Assembly: GCA_963745205.1 (NCBI GenBank) | Contig: CAVUWX010000005.1 | Coordinates: 62,001-126,000, forward strand | Source: Hyphomicrobium_A sp963745205 | GTDB taxonomy: Bacteria > Pseudomonadota > Alphaproteobacteria > Rhizobiales > Hyphomicrobiaceae | Direction: 5' to 3' | Length of the DNA: 64,000 nt | Shown here: positions 43,487-50,923 of the stretch, one piece after another | Position numbering within the stretch: position 1 is the first letter of the stretch | How the letters are laid out: every line of letters starts with the position of its first letter | Position numbers and translations under genes: made by a program | Notes under the pieces: generated by a model | Database searches by the model: none | The model's input: only the letters and a program-made list of their open reading frames with translations | What the model was told of the DNA's origin: nothing

Positions 43487-44188
43487 ATGAGCAGGAAGAA
43501 AGTCACTCCAGCCCTCGCCTATTTTCGCACGAGCTCGGCGACGAACGTCGGACCTGACCGGGACAGCGAGAAGCGCCAGCGTGAGGCCGTGGCGGCCTTC
43601 GCCAGGCGTGCCGGCTACGAAATCGAGGCCGAGTTCTATGATGCAGCAGTGAGTGGTGCTGATCCGGTCGATGTCCGCCCGGGCTTTGCCGCTCTCCTCG
43701 CTCGCATCGCCGGCAACGGCGTCAAGGTCGTGATCGTCGAGACCGCCAACCGCTTCGCCCGCGACCTCATCGTGCAGGAGACGGGGCACAGGATGCTCCG
43801 CAACCTCGGCATCGAGCTCATCGCCGCCGACAGCCCGGACAGCTTCGTGGATGACACGCCGACGGCGATCCTGGTGCGCCAGATCCTCGGCGCGGTCGCC
43901 GAGTTCGAAAAGGCCGCGCTCGTCGCCAAGCTGAAGGGCGCGCGCGAGCGTGTGCGCCGGACCCGCGGCAAGTGCGAGGGGCGTAAGGCGCACGCCGAGC
44001 TCAATCCGCAAGCCGTGGCGCTCGCCAAGCGCCTGCACCGCGCAAGCCCCAAGACGGGCGAGCGCATGTCGCTGCGCCGCATCAGTGCCGAACTCGCCGC
44101 GGCCGGTTACATCAACGCGCACGGGCGCGAGTTCAACCCGAACTCAGTGAAAAGCATGGTCGAGGGGCCTCAACCACAGGTGACTTAA
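43487..44188 (+). CDS. Serine recombinase (resolvase/invertase family)
   Basis: The 233-residue protein has the resolvase catalytic domain: YFRTSSATNVGPDRDSEKRQREAV with the catalytic serine, ANRFARDLIVQETGHRML, and GAVAEFEKAALVAKLKGARER. The C terminus carries a helix-turn-helix segment (LRRISAELAAAGYINAHGREFNPNSVKSM). It is a small site-specific recombinase that could resolve or invert DNA. It is followed closely by two genes of a hypothetical and zinc-ribbon protein, probably one transcription unit. Target sites are not identified. Confidence 0.9.
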   Translation: MSRKKVTPALAYFRTSSATNVGPDRDSEKRQREAVAAFARRAGYEIEAEFYDAAVSGADPVDVRPGFAALLARIAGNGVKVVIVETANRFARDLIVQETGHRMLRNLGIELIAADSPDSFVDDTPTAILVRQILGAVAEFEKAALVAKLKGARERVRRTRGKCEGRKAHAELNPQAVALAKRLHRASPKTGERMSLRRISAELAAAGYINAHGREFNPNSVKSMVEGPQPQVT

Positions 44189-44193
44189 CCCAT

Positions 44194-44985
44194 ATGATTT
44201 CGAAGAAACGCGGGGGCTCGATGCACGACGAGATCCACACACTTTTCGCGATGATGGCCTTCCAGAACAGGATGACGCGGGTCCAGAACCGGCTGCGCAA
44301 GGAGATCGACGAGCTGGGCGCCGACGCCGTCATCCGCCGCGTACTCGACACCCACTCCGTCTCCGAGATGCTCGGCCTCGTCGACGAGCTCGCCAGGCCC
44401 GGCAGCGGGGGGGGGGCGCTGGATGGGCGCCTCGCCTTCGCTGCTTGGCAGGACACGCTGTCTGATGCCGATGAGGCGTCATGCGAGAGGAAGCGCGCGT
44501 TCTGGCACGCAACTGCACGAGCGATTCTGCTCAATCAACTGAGCTCAAAGCGGGGGGGTAGCCAATGGGCGGATGGGGAAGCGGCTGGCACCGGGCGTCG
44601 GCACCACTCGTCGAGCGGTGCAAGAAGATCGACCTCGCGGATCTCAAGAAGCACAAAGCCACGCTCGATGAAGGCGAGGGCGTGTCGATGTCCGAGGCCC
44701 TCGTCTCGCTGCGCTATCCGGGGCTGCGCTTGCGGTACTGGGCAAAGCACCCTGATGGCCGGCAGCATTACCTCGACGAGGTCGTGCCCTTCGCTTACAC
44801 GCCGACGCAGTTCGGTGGGCAGCGGCAGTGGCTCCTATGCCCGAGCTGCCATCGCCGCGTGCGCGTGCTCTATGGAGGCAAGCGGAATCTGTTCCGTTGC
44901 CGCAAGTGCTATGGGCTTGTCTATCGCTCGACGCGCGAGAGGTGGGATGAACGTGCTGAGCGCCAAGCTTACAACCTCGCCATGA
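44194..44985 (+). CDS. Hypothetical protein, reading frame probably open too far
   Basis: The first 120 residues (MHDEIHTLFAMMAFQNRMTRVQNRLRKEIDELGADAVIRRVLD and so on) look like a real helical protein lying after the serine recombinase. After KRGGS the frame runs on for 140 residues that are only the shadow of the next gene. One more G in the seven-G run at 44552-44558 would place the stop TAG at 44559-44561, four bases before the next ATG. The true end is therefore probably 44561. Function is unknown. The alternative start at 44221 follows GGGGG. Confidence 0.6.
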   Translation: MISKKRGGSMHDEIHTLFAMMAFQNRMTRVQNRLRKEIDELGADAVIRRVLDTHSVSEMLGLVDELARPGSGGGALDGRLAFAAWQDTLSDADEASCERKRAFWHATARAILLNQLSSKRGGSQWADGEAAGTGRRHHSSSGARRSTSRISRSTKPRSMKARACRCPRPSSRCAIRGCACGTGQSTLMAGSITSTRSCPSLTRRRSSVGSGSGSYARAAIAACACSMEASGICSVAASAMGLSIARRARGGMNVLSAKLTTSP

Positions 44986-45164
44986 AGATGTGCGGCGGCG
45001 ATCGCAAGCTCTACGACGGAGACACGCTCCCCGATAAGCCGAAGCGCATGCGGTGGGAGACCTACTGGCGGCTCGAGGAAAAGTTCTACAATCTAAAAGA
45101 GCTGTGGGAGCTCGGCGCGGAGCACAAGATCATGGGCATCCTGAGAAGGGCAACTTGTCAGTGA
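44565..45164 (+). CDS. Zinc-ribbon protein of the MGGxGSG type
   Basis: The 199-residue protein starts MGGWGSGWHRASAPLVERCKKIDLADLKKH and contains two zinc-knuckle pairs: CPSCHRRVRVLYGG and CRKCYGLVYRS. This layout is known from many hypothetical proteins scattered in proteobacterial accessory regions; no function is established. Basic residues and the zinc ribbon suggest nucleic-acid binding. It follows the serine recombinase and a small gene, and may belong to the same mobile module. Confidence 0.8.
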   Translation: MGGWGSGWHRASAPLVERCKKIDLADLKKHKATLDEGEGVSMSEALVSLRYPGLRLRYWAKHPDGRQHYLDEVVPFAYTPTQFGGQRQWLLCPSCHRRVRVLYGGKRNLFRCRKCYGLVYRSTRERWDERAERQAYNLAMKMCGGDRKLYDGDTLPDKPKRMRWETYWRLEEKFYNLKELWELGAEHKIMGILRRATCQ

Positions 45165-45554
45165 TAATACACCGAGAAAACACTGAAGCGCCCCTCACTC
45201 AGGCGGCAGCCAATTTGGCTCCATTCCGAGCCGCTCTACGGTCGCAAGATAGTCGTCCACGGCCTCATGAAACTGAGCTGCTGGCGTGTCGGCGTGAAAC
45301 CCAACCACGTCCGTGACGCTTGCGAGACGCCCCCAGTAGACGCAACTCCCTCAAAATCCGTGCACTCCAGCATGCGTCAACATCCTCCCCACCTTCCAAG
45401 ATCTCTAACCCGCGTCATCAGCAGAAGCAGCACTGTCGATCAGGAAAACTGATAATAAAGTAACGGAAAAGAGATTAGGGCTTATTGCTCAAACGGCGTA
45501 TGGTTTCATTATGAGCTGTCACGAATGCAGCAAAAGCATATGGAGAAAAAAGTC
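45165..45554. other. Intergenic region before pqqA, with a gene-end remnant
   Basis: No complete gene is seen. At 45373-45408 the plus frame gives VNILPTFQDL and a stop, a copy of the 3' end that recurs at 49320-49358 and 49677-49715. The last 60 bases hold the pqqA ribosome site and presumably its promoter. Confidence 0.5.
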
Positions 45555-45644
45555 ATGAAGATCTGGAACAAGCCGCAGGTTAGCGAGCAGTCAGTCGGCC
45601 TCGAAGTCACGAGCTATATGTCGGCTGAGGTCGATATCATCTAA
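45555..45644 (+). CDS. pqqA: Coenzyme PQQ precursor peptide PqqA
   Basis: The 29-residue peptide has the PqqA signature EVTSY, whose Glu and Tyr are joined to become pyrroloquinoline quinone; it ends SAEVDII, close to the Methylobacterium peptide. GGAG lies nine bases before the ATG, and a strong terminator follows, so it is a stand-alone unit. pqqB, C, D and E are not in this window. A PQQ-type dehydrogenase gene lies 9 kb away. Extra pqqA copies are known in methylotrophs. Confidence 0.85.
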   Translation: MKIWNKPQVSEQSVGLEVTSYMSAEVDII

Positions 45645-45668
45645 CTGTCGATCCGTTTCAAAGCAGAC

Positions 45669-45708
45669 AAAAGGCGCGGCGACCGCGTGGTCACAGCGCC
45701 TTTTTTTT
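45669..45708 (+). terminator. Rho-independent terminator of pqqA
   Basis: AAAAGGCGC pairs with GCGCCTTTT over an 18-base loop, and the right arm runs into eight T residues. It lies 24 bases after the pqqA stop. Confidence 0.9.
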
Positions 45709-45815
45709 GCTTCCAGAATTCGGTGGAACGATCGCGCTCATCGGCGGCTGCGACCCGCCTTCAATTGCGCCCGCTATATCCCGTGCTCTCTGTTGCCACC
45801 TCCGCCCAGATAGGC

Positions 45816-46013
45816 TCATAAGGGTTCGGGCTCGCGGCGGGGATGAGTAGATGAAAACTCGTACTCGTTCGTCTCATCGCTCGGGCGCGCCGCTTCTTCG
45901 CGCTCTTCGAGGCTCGCAAAAGCGTCAATCAAACTCCACCCCATCGGGCGGCTGACGAGGGCTGCAAACATTTGCCGGAGTCCCTGAGCAATCGATTTTG
46001 AAGAATTGTCCAT
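45816..46013 (-). CDS. Small NepR-like protein (tentative)
   Basis: The 65-residue protein contains IAQGLRQMFAALVSRPMGWSLIDAFASLEEREEA, which resembles NepR anti-sigma factors of the alphaproteobacterial general stress response (IG..LR.MYD.VV.EP....L.LL..L.E). NepR binds the sigma factor EcfG and is released by PhyR. Neither partner is in this window. The resemblance is by eye only and the protein could be unrelated. A HisKA_2/HWE-type kinase lies 4 kb away. Confidence 0.4.
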   Translation of the reverse strand: MDNSSKSIAQGLRQMFAALVSRPMGWSLIDAFASLEEREEAARPSDETNEYEFSSTHPRREPEPL

Positions 46014-46281
46014 CTAGACCAACTGCTGCTGCAACAATAGTTCCAATCGTGCCACCAATGCGCCGCGGCGGCCCCTGAGCAACTTCCCCATCGCCACTCC
46101 GCAACGGAGTTCCCTCCCGTCACCCAACAAAGCCCCACCCTCCCAACCCAGCCGCCAAAATCCGCGATACGCAACGCCCCCGAAATCCGTGCACTCGATG
46201 TTGCATGGCGCTGCGCGCATGCGATGCGCAGCGACCATGGGGGCGCTCCAGGAGAGCGAAGCCGACACAGACGCGAAAACA

Positions 46282-46313
46282 AGAAAAGCCCGGCAGCTTG
46301 GCCGGGCTTTTCT
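46282..46313. terminator. Bidirectional terminator
   Basis: AGAAAAGCCCGGC pairs with GCCGGGCTTTTCT over a six-base loop, 13 perfect pairs with A and T runs on both sides. It lies just beyond the 3' end of the DUF1236 gene. Confidence 0.9.
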
Positions 46314-46330
46314 CTTCTCGTTTGGCGCAA

Positions 46331-47047
46331 CTAGACCGCCGCAACCACCTCCACGATCTCATAGGTATCAAGATCGACGATGCAAATCTCGTCGCCGATG
46401 AGGACGTACTTGTAACGCCGCCATTCGGGGACGAGGATCACGACATCTTCGGGAATGTCGAAGAGCGTCACATTGCGCGGGACGGCGACGCCAATGCGCG
46501 GCTCAATTTTGACATCCGCCTTCGCGCTGCCGCGATGGCTCTTGAACGCAGACTGTACGCGTGTGCGCTGCTCAGAACTCAGCGAAACATGGGTCTTGCC
46601 TGAAGTATCACTGCGGCCTTCTGCCGTCGTAGAACTCGCCTTGCCACTCTCACCGCTGGCTGCGCCTGAGGAGCTATCCTTGCTCTCCTTGCCGGCGCGG
46701 TCGCTTTTTGAGGTGTCAGACTCCTTGGCAGCTCCCTTCGTGCTCTTGTCCTTGTCAGAAGACTGAGCCCGGTCATTGCTCTTGTCTTTGCTCGAGCCTT
46801 TGTCGGTTGCCTTTTCCGAGCGCTGCTCGGTCGCGGCGCCTTTCTCAGAAGACATGCCACGCTCCGAGGACGAACCCGGGTTGGATCGTTCGGACGCACC
46901 CGGGCTTTCCTTACCGGCGCCCATGTTTGCGCCTCCTTCGTTGCCAGTCGTGGCCCCGGGGGCCCCTCCAGCTTTCTGCGCTGCGGCAACATCCGCCACA
47001 GCGAAGAGCGCAAGAACGCTCAGACCTGCAATCAACTGCTTAGTCAT
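46331..47047 (-). CDS. Secreted DUF1236 domain protein
   Basis: The 238-residue protein has a signal peptide (MTKQLIAGLSVLALFAVADVAAA), a long Ser/Lys/Asp/Glu-rich disordered middle (about residues 30-150) and a C-terminal DUF1236 domain (VKIEPRIGVAVPRNVTLFDIPEDVVILVPEWRRYKYVLIGDEICIVDLDTYEIV). DUF1236 proteins of Hyphomicrobiales are exported; their role is not known. AGGAGG precedes the ATG at 47047. A bidirectional terminator ends the gene. Confidence 0.9.
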   Translation of the reverse strand: MTKQLIAGLSVLALFAVADVAAAQKAGGAPGATTGNEGGANMGAGKESPGASERSNPGSSSERGMSSEKGAATEQRSEKATDKGSSKDKSNDRAQSSDKDKSTKGAAKESDTSKSDRAGKESKDSSSGAASGESGKASSTTAEGRSDTSGKTHVSLSSEQRTRVQSAFKSHRGSAKADVKIEPRIGVAVPRNVTLFDIPEDVVILVPEWRRYKYVLIGDEICIVDLDTYEIVEVVAAV

Positions 47048-47156
47048 CGAAACTTCCTCCTGGTGTTTGCCAGCTTCACGGTGCCGGCTCTGAGCCGACA
47101 ACTCGGGCGTGGCACGGAGGTTCCGGAGTATGCCCACCGATCCAGCGGAGAGATGA

Positions 47157-47255
47157 TTACGAGTGGAGCAGCGTGAGTGCGCCACCGAGGAGCGCCGCGT
47201 GAGCCACGATGAAAATGAAAATGCGGTTGCGCAAAGCACCCTCGCTGAACGACAT
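47157..47255 (-). CDS. 32-residue single-span membrane peptide (tentative)
   Basis: The short frame encodes MSFSEGALRNRIFIFIVAHAALLGGALTLLHS, written here only in part as MSFSEGALRNRIF and a hydrophobic segment AALLGGALTLL. It has a single membrane span. Ribosome site evidence is weak. It lies in a 450-base gap upstream of the DUF1236 gene. Confidence 0.35.
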   Translation of the reverse strand: MSFSEGALRNRIFIFIVAHAALLGGALTLLHS

Positions 47256-47502
47256 GTGGTTCGGTTGAAGTCTCGGCTGATAACCACGATTGAAACAAAA
47301 CGTTCCTGGCAATCATAAATTTCGACGCGGCTGACGCGGCAAAATCGCCGACGTGGAACTTCCTTTCATTGAGAGACACTGGCACTGTCAGCAGATTTTT
47401 GGAGACTTGCGCGACGAGGGTGAATTGAGAGACGCCATCGTCTTCAACTTTCCGAGTGTGTATCTTCACTAACGTTTTGAGAAGGGTCGCGAGACGTTGG
47501 TT

Positions 47503-47730
47503 TCAGCTCCGCATCGTCCGAAAAAAGTGTTCGGCATGCTGATAGCAATTTTCCATCTCAACCACATCGCCGGCCGATGCAGCCTCGCGTGCAAGTCCGA
47601 TGTAGCTTTCATAGTTTCTTTGCGGGTTTCCTCCGAAGCCATTTGTTCGGGGCTGCTCGGACGTGCGGCGAAATCGTCTTGATTGGGTGGTGTTTCGTGT
47701 CGCGTTCATCGTGTCCTTAACCTCGCTCAT
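47503..47730 (-). CDS. Small DUF4167-family protein
   Basis: The 75-residue protein carries the DUF4167 core RNYESYIGLAREAASAGDVVEMENCYQHAEHFFRTM after a basic N terminus (RNTTQSRRFRRTSEQ). DUF4167 proteins of Hyphomicrobiales are usually longer, with an acidic or disordered tail; this is a shortened paralogue. RNA binding has been suggested for the family from its basic region. The start may be 47730 or the ATG at 47709. Confidence 0.8.
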   Translation of the reverse strand: MSEVKDTMNATRNTTQSRRFRRTSEQPRTNGFGGNPQRNYESYIGLAREAASAGDVVEMENCYQHAEHFFRTMRS

Positions 47731-48014
47731 CCGCCGGTGATGACCGACGGATTTGATGGGTTTCTATGAGAAGAGAGCGAGACCACATGTGGGTCTCAAT
47801 TTGTTAGATGGGCAGGCCCGCCGGTCGCTGCAAGATGCTGGCGCGAAACTCTTTTCGATTTTCAAAATCCGTCGCTCTCGCGCCGGCGAGCGAACCCGGG
47901 CTGCATCAGCCAAGCTTATCGCCGCAATAACGCGAAAAGACTAGATTGCTCGACCGAACCGCCCTATCAGCAGCACACGCCACGCATCCCCTGACGTAGT
48001 TTTGCCACCGCGGC

Positions 48015-48061
48015 GGGTGGTGTGGAGTGATTGCAGCCCAGCCTCACGGCTGGGCTTTTTT
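48015..48061 (+). terminator. Terminator without an obvious upstream gene, possible small RNA end
   Basis: AGCCCAGCC pairs with GGCTGGGCT over TCAC, followed by six T residues. The preceding bases contain a CCACC/GGTGG stem. No plus-strand coding gene ends here, so the transcript may be a small RNA. Confidence 0.5.
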
Positions 48062-48111
48062 CGTTCCCAAAATCATTCGGCTCGCGGGACTTGCCGATGG
48101 CCAGCGAACGA

Positions 48112-48135
48112 GGAGCCCCGCAAGTGCGGGGCTCC
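48112..48135 (-). terminator. Stem-loop after the PRC-barrel gene
   Basis: GGAGCCCCGC pairs perfectly with GCGGGGCTCC over four bases. It lies 22 bases beyond the stop codon on the minus strand; no T-run follows. Confidence 0.5.
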
Positions 48136-48157
48136 GATCACTTTCCGAATTACAGTG

Positions 48158-48679
48158 TTATTTCTGTGCTGGACTGGTGTCTTCGGCAGCTCGCATGTTT
48201 TCCGCATCGGCCTCGCTCAGACGCAACACGATCCGGTCACTCTGTACATCTTGAACTTGATCAGACGTTACGTGCTTGCGCGTGGCGCCGATCCCAAGAA
48301 AACCGCCCATGTCGAAGAAGATATCGCTTGAGGCGCCGGTCTTCTTCACGGCAGCAATCTTACCAAGGTCTTTGCCGTCGCTGCTGTAGATGTAGCGTCC
48401 GACCCACGTTTCATCCGCGACGAACGTTGCGGGCTTCTTCGCACCCGTGTCGGCACTTTGCTGATCGGTAGCCTTCATTGGCGGAACAGTTTCGCCAACG
48501 CGGCCCGTCGGAGCGGTTTGCTGCTGATCCTCGGGAGCCTTTATCGTCGGCGTTGCCTGGTCCATCCGGTTCGTCGGTGGGAGCGCCGCGTTGGGATCAG
48601 CTTGCACTGGCTGATCTTGCGCGTAGGCGGCGGTACCGACGCCGAGCGCGGCGATAGTTGCAATCAATATGCGTCTCAT
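48158..48679 (-). CDS. Secreted PRC-barrel domain protein
   Basis: The 173-residue protein has a signal peptide (MRRILIATIAALGVGTAAYA), a disordered Pro/Gln/Thr-rich linker of about 65 residues and a PRC-barrel domain (WVGRYIYSSDGKDLGKIAAVKKTGASSDIFFDMGGFLGIGATRKHVTSDQVQ). Exported PRC-barrel proteins are common in Hyphomicrobiales; they may bind surfaces or partners, function unknown. The ATG at 48679 begins the signal peptide directly. A second PRC-barrel protein of another type is at 62141-62872. Confidence 0.9.
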   Translation of the reverse strand: MRRILIATIAALGVGTAAYAQDQPVQADPNAALPPTNRMDQATPTIKAPEDQQQTAPTGRVGETVPPMKATDQQSADTGAKKPATFVADETWVGRYIYSSDGKDLGKIAAVKKTGASSDIFFDMGGFLGIGATRKHVTSDQVQDVQSDRIVLRLSEADAENMRAAEDTSPAQK

Positions 48680-48842
48680 GAGCGTTCTCCATCATTGCCT
48701 CTGATGAACAGAAACGCCTGGTGAGCTCCACGGTTCCTCAAAGGCGCTGCGATCTGTCACCTTCATCGATGAACCGTTCAGCGCATGCGCACAATAGGAG
48801 CGCTAAAGAGAAAAATTGCATGGCGCGCCTCACTCGCCGAAC

Positions 48843-49166
48843 TTATCGAGCGGAGCCTGGCGGGATTCTCGTTGCTGAGCCGTCAATTGCTCCGAGAAGT
48901 CCACAACGTCGAAAAAAATCGGCGTTGTGACAGAACTCCGGCGCCTCCGAAGACGTCTCGGCCTCGGAGCGTGCCAGCCAATCGCGGCATTCGCGCTCAC
49001 TGCAGCATGCGATGCACCTGGTGCGAGCCTCGTACCAGGCCATACCCCTGTCGATGCAAGCTGCCGCGGCCGGAATGACGCCGACGCGCTCCATCATGCG
49101 GTCCATCAGCTCGGCTTGGCGAATGATCCGGTTCAACATCGGTCGGCTATAACAGAAGTCGCTCAC
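48843..49166 (-). CDS. DUF6455 family cysteine-motif protein
   Basis: The 107-residue protein carries the DUF6455 pattern: ELMDRMMERVGV, then RCIACCSERECRDWLA and a C-terminal EFCHNADFFRRC. The spaced cysteines suggest metal or haem-independent cofactor binding. I chose a GTG at 49166 because AGGA lies nine bases upstream; an ATG at 49139 is possible. A perfect FNR/FixK box at 49218-49231 lies 52 bases upstream, so expression at low oxygen is likely. The 3' tail of about 25 residues is unusual. Confidence 0.8.
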   Translation of the reverse strand: MSDFCYSRPMLNRIIRQAELMDRMMERVGVIPAAAACIDRGMAWYEARTRCIACCSERECRDWLARSEAETSSEAPEFCHNADFFRRCGLLGAIDGSATRIPPGSAR

Positions 49167-49217
49167 GGCATCTCTTCCTCGCCCGCATTCATAGTAAACG
49201 GAAGTGGCGACGGCCGT

Positions 49218-49231
49218 TTGATCTGGATCAA
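49218..49231 (-). promoter_or_regulatory. FNR/FixK-type box upstream of the DUF6455 gene
   Basis: TTGATCTGGATCAA is a perfect TTGAT-N4-ATCAA dyad and stands 52 bases before the GTG start on the minus strand, close to a class II activator position. Confidence 0.8.
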
Positions 49232-49358
49232 ACGCTGCTGCGGCTCGAAGCCCATCGCAACGCAGATCATCTACACCCTCAAATGCCTCGACCTGCAAAA
49301 CAACACACTCACCAAAACCGCAACCGTCAATGTCCTCCCGAACTTCCAGGAGCTCTAG
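49232..49358 (+). pseudogene. 3' remnant of an Ig-like-domain protein gene
   Basis: The plus frame ends with IIYTLKCLDLQNN, then TLTKTATVNVLPNFQEL and a stop. The YTL-x-C and TKTATVNVLP elements are typical of the last strand of bacterial Ig-like domains. No start or upstream domain is present. Related 3' ends lie at 45373-45408 and 49677-49715. Confidence 0.5.
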
Positions 49359-49368
49359 GCATCGCGCT

Positions 49369-49656
49369 CTACACCGACGCACCAAAGAGCGAGCGCCGCG
49401 CGCGCTCCTCGACCTTTTTCGCCAAGTATACCGAAGCGAGTAACGCACCGACGTAGTCTGCCCCGATGAGCAACATGTACGTCGTGCCAGCGCTGAAGGC
49501 ATCGACATCCGTGCCTCCGCTAAAATCGAAAATGAAGTACGCCACATAAAGCGTGGCTCCCAACAATATGACTTTCAAGACAAGGTACAGGGGAACAGCA
49601 CTGCCCAGAAATATCACCAACGCAACGACCTTCTCGAAAAACGAAATCGATCTCAT
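49369..49656 (-). CDS. Small membrane protein of unknown function
   Basis: The 95-residue protein has two or three hydrophobic segments (VVALVIFLGSAVPLYLVLKVILLGATLYVAYFIF and TTYMLLIGADYVGALLASVYL) and a charged C terminus (KKVEERARRSLFG). The ATG at 49656 is the natural start. No family is recognised. It lies between two remnants of an Ig-like gene. Confidence 0.65.
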   Translation of the reverse strand: MRSISFFEKVVALVIFLGSAVPLYLVLKVILLGATLYVAYFIFDFSGGTDVDAFSAGTTYMLLIGADYVGALLASVYLAKKVEERARRSLFGASV

Positions 49657-49676
49657 CCACTCAATTGTAACATCCT

Positions 49677-49715
49677 GCCACCGTCAACATCCTCCCCACC
49701 TTCCAAGGACTTTAG
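49677..49715 (+). pseudogene. Second short 3' remnant of the Ig-like gene family
   Basis: The plus frame gives ATVNILPTFQGL followed by a stop, nearly the same as the ends at 45373-45408 and 49320-49358. Only the 3' end is conserved. Confidence 0.45.
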
Positions 49716-49845
49716 CGCTCGCGTGCCCCGTGCACGCGCGCTCTACCAACGCCCACGGGACGGCTCTCTTGAGCCAATCAGCCGCCCCCGCAACCCCAAT
49801 ATCCGTGATCTCTCCGCCCGCCGAAATCCGCGATGGTGAGATCGC

Positions 49846-50835
49846 TCAAGCGGCATCGGCCGCCGGTATCGCAGCCGCATGCGTGATGGATACCTTCGTG
49901 CCGTTCTGATCGCTCACGACCTCGACGCGCGCACCGAGCTCCTTGGCCAGCGCCTGTACGATGCTGGTGCCCAAGCCAGCTTTACCCTCGCTGGCGCCGT
50001 CGGTGGACTTGCCCACGCCGTTGTCGGCAATCGACAGCGTCCAGCCAGACCCGTTGGGGTCGTACGCGACAACAATCCGGCCGTCCGTCGCGCTCGGTGG
50101 AAACGCGTACTTCAGGGCGTTGATGACGCTTTCGGTAACGATGAGGCCGATGCTGACCGCCTCGCTGGATACGACCGTTCCGCCACTGACCTCGGTCTGC
50201 AGCGATATGGAGCGGTTTTCGCCGATCATGGATCGCGTCAGCGTCTCGCACAGCTTCGTCAGGTAGGGAGCGACGGCGATCGGCTCGCCGCGGCCGGAGC
50301 CCTGAAGGTGGTGCTGCACGGCGGCGACCGACATCACCCGCTTGTGGGCCTCCTGCAGGTGGCCGCGCGTCTCGTCCGACTGGACGTTTCTGGCCTTCAA
50401 CAAGAGAATGCTGGCGATGATCTGCAGGCTGTTGGCGATGCGATGCTGCATCTCCTCCAGCAGCTGGTCCTTCTGACGCAGGAGATGCGCCAGCTCCTTC
50501 TCTACCGCGCGGCGCTCACTGATGTCCTCGATGGCGAGCAGCAGAGCCGTAGGCGCGTTGCTCTCGGAAAAAACCGTTCGCGCATTGAGCAGCATAGTGC
50601 GCAGGCCGATCTTGGGAAACTCGTGCTCAACCTCGTAGCCGTTCATGACGGACTGCTCGGGCAAGATCTTTTCCAGGAGCGTGCGCAGCGCCGGAATGTC
50701 CCACTGGCCGTCGCCCAACGTGTAGAGCAGCCGACCCTGCGTATCGTTGGGATCGGCCTGGAACGTCTCGTAGAAGGAACGGCTGGCGGCGACGACACGC
50801 AGGTCCTTGTCCAGCACCAGCAGCGGCTCGCGCAC
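49846..50835 (-). CDS. Sensor histidine kinase of the HisKA_2/HWE type, N terminus frameshifted
   Basis: The protein has a PAS-like sensor domain (REPLLVLDKDLRVVAASRSFYETF) and a HisKA_2 dimerisation domain with the phospho-acceptor in EEMQHRIANSLQIIASIL, then an ATPase domain (TESVINALKYAFP, LSIADNGVGKS, GLGTSIVQALAKELGA). The frame as read starts within the PAS domain. An ATG at 50924, which overlaps the stop of the gene upstream, opens MDGSDRNYAALSFWLIA; adding one base to the six-G run at 50866-50871 joins it to SLSRIFDTVREPLL. The true start is therefore probably 50924. Such kinases often feed PhyR or single-domain regulators; no partner is adjacent. Confidence 0.85.
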   Translation of the reverse strand: MREPLLVLDKDLRVVAASRSFYETFQADPNDTQGRLLYTLGDGQWDIPALRTLLEKILPEQSVMNGYEVEHEFPKIGLRTMLLNARTVFSESNAPTALLLAIEDISERRAVEKELAHLLRQKDQLLEEMQHRIANSLQIIASILLLKARNVQSDETRGHLQEAHKRVMSVAAVQHHLQGSGRGEPIAVAPYLTKLCETLTRSMIGENRSISLQTEVSGGTVVSSEAVSIGLIVTESVINALKYAFPPSATDGRIVVAYDPNGSGWTLSIADNGVGKSTDGASEGKAGLGTSIVQALAKELGARVEVVSDQNGTKVSITHAAAIPAADAA

Positions 50836-50923
50836 GGTGTCGAAGATGCGGGATAGCGAGCAGTTGGGGGGCAGGCGATAAGCCAGAAAGATAAAGCAGC
50901 ATAATTACGGTCGGAGCCGTCCA

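Larger units (their letters stand above)
47731..48157. other. Intergenic region with two hairpins
   Basis: No convincing gene is present. A hairpin with T-run at 48035-48061 and another stem at 48112-48135 lie here; the first could terminate a small RNA, the second lies just past the PRC-barrel gene. Confidence 0.5.

Noticed and set aside
45267..45452. Small plus-strand frame before pqqA
   Set aside because: No ribosome site, and it overlaps the gene-end remnant in a different frame.
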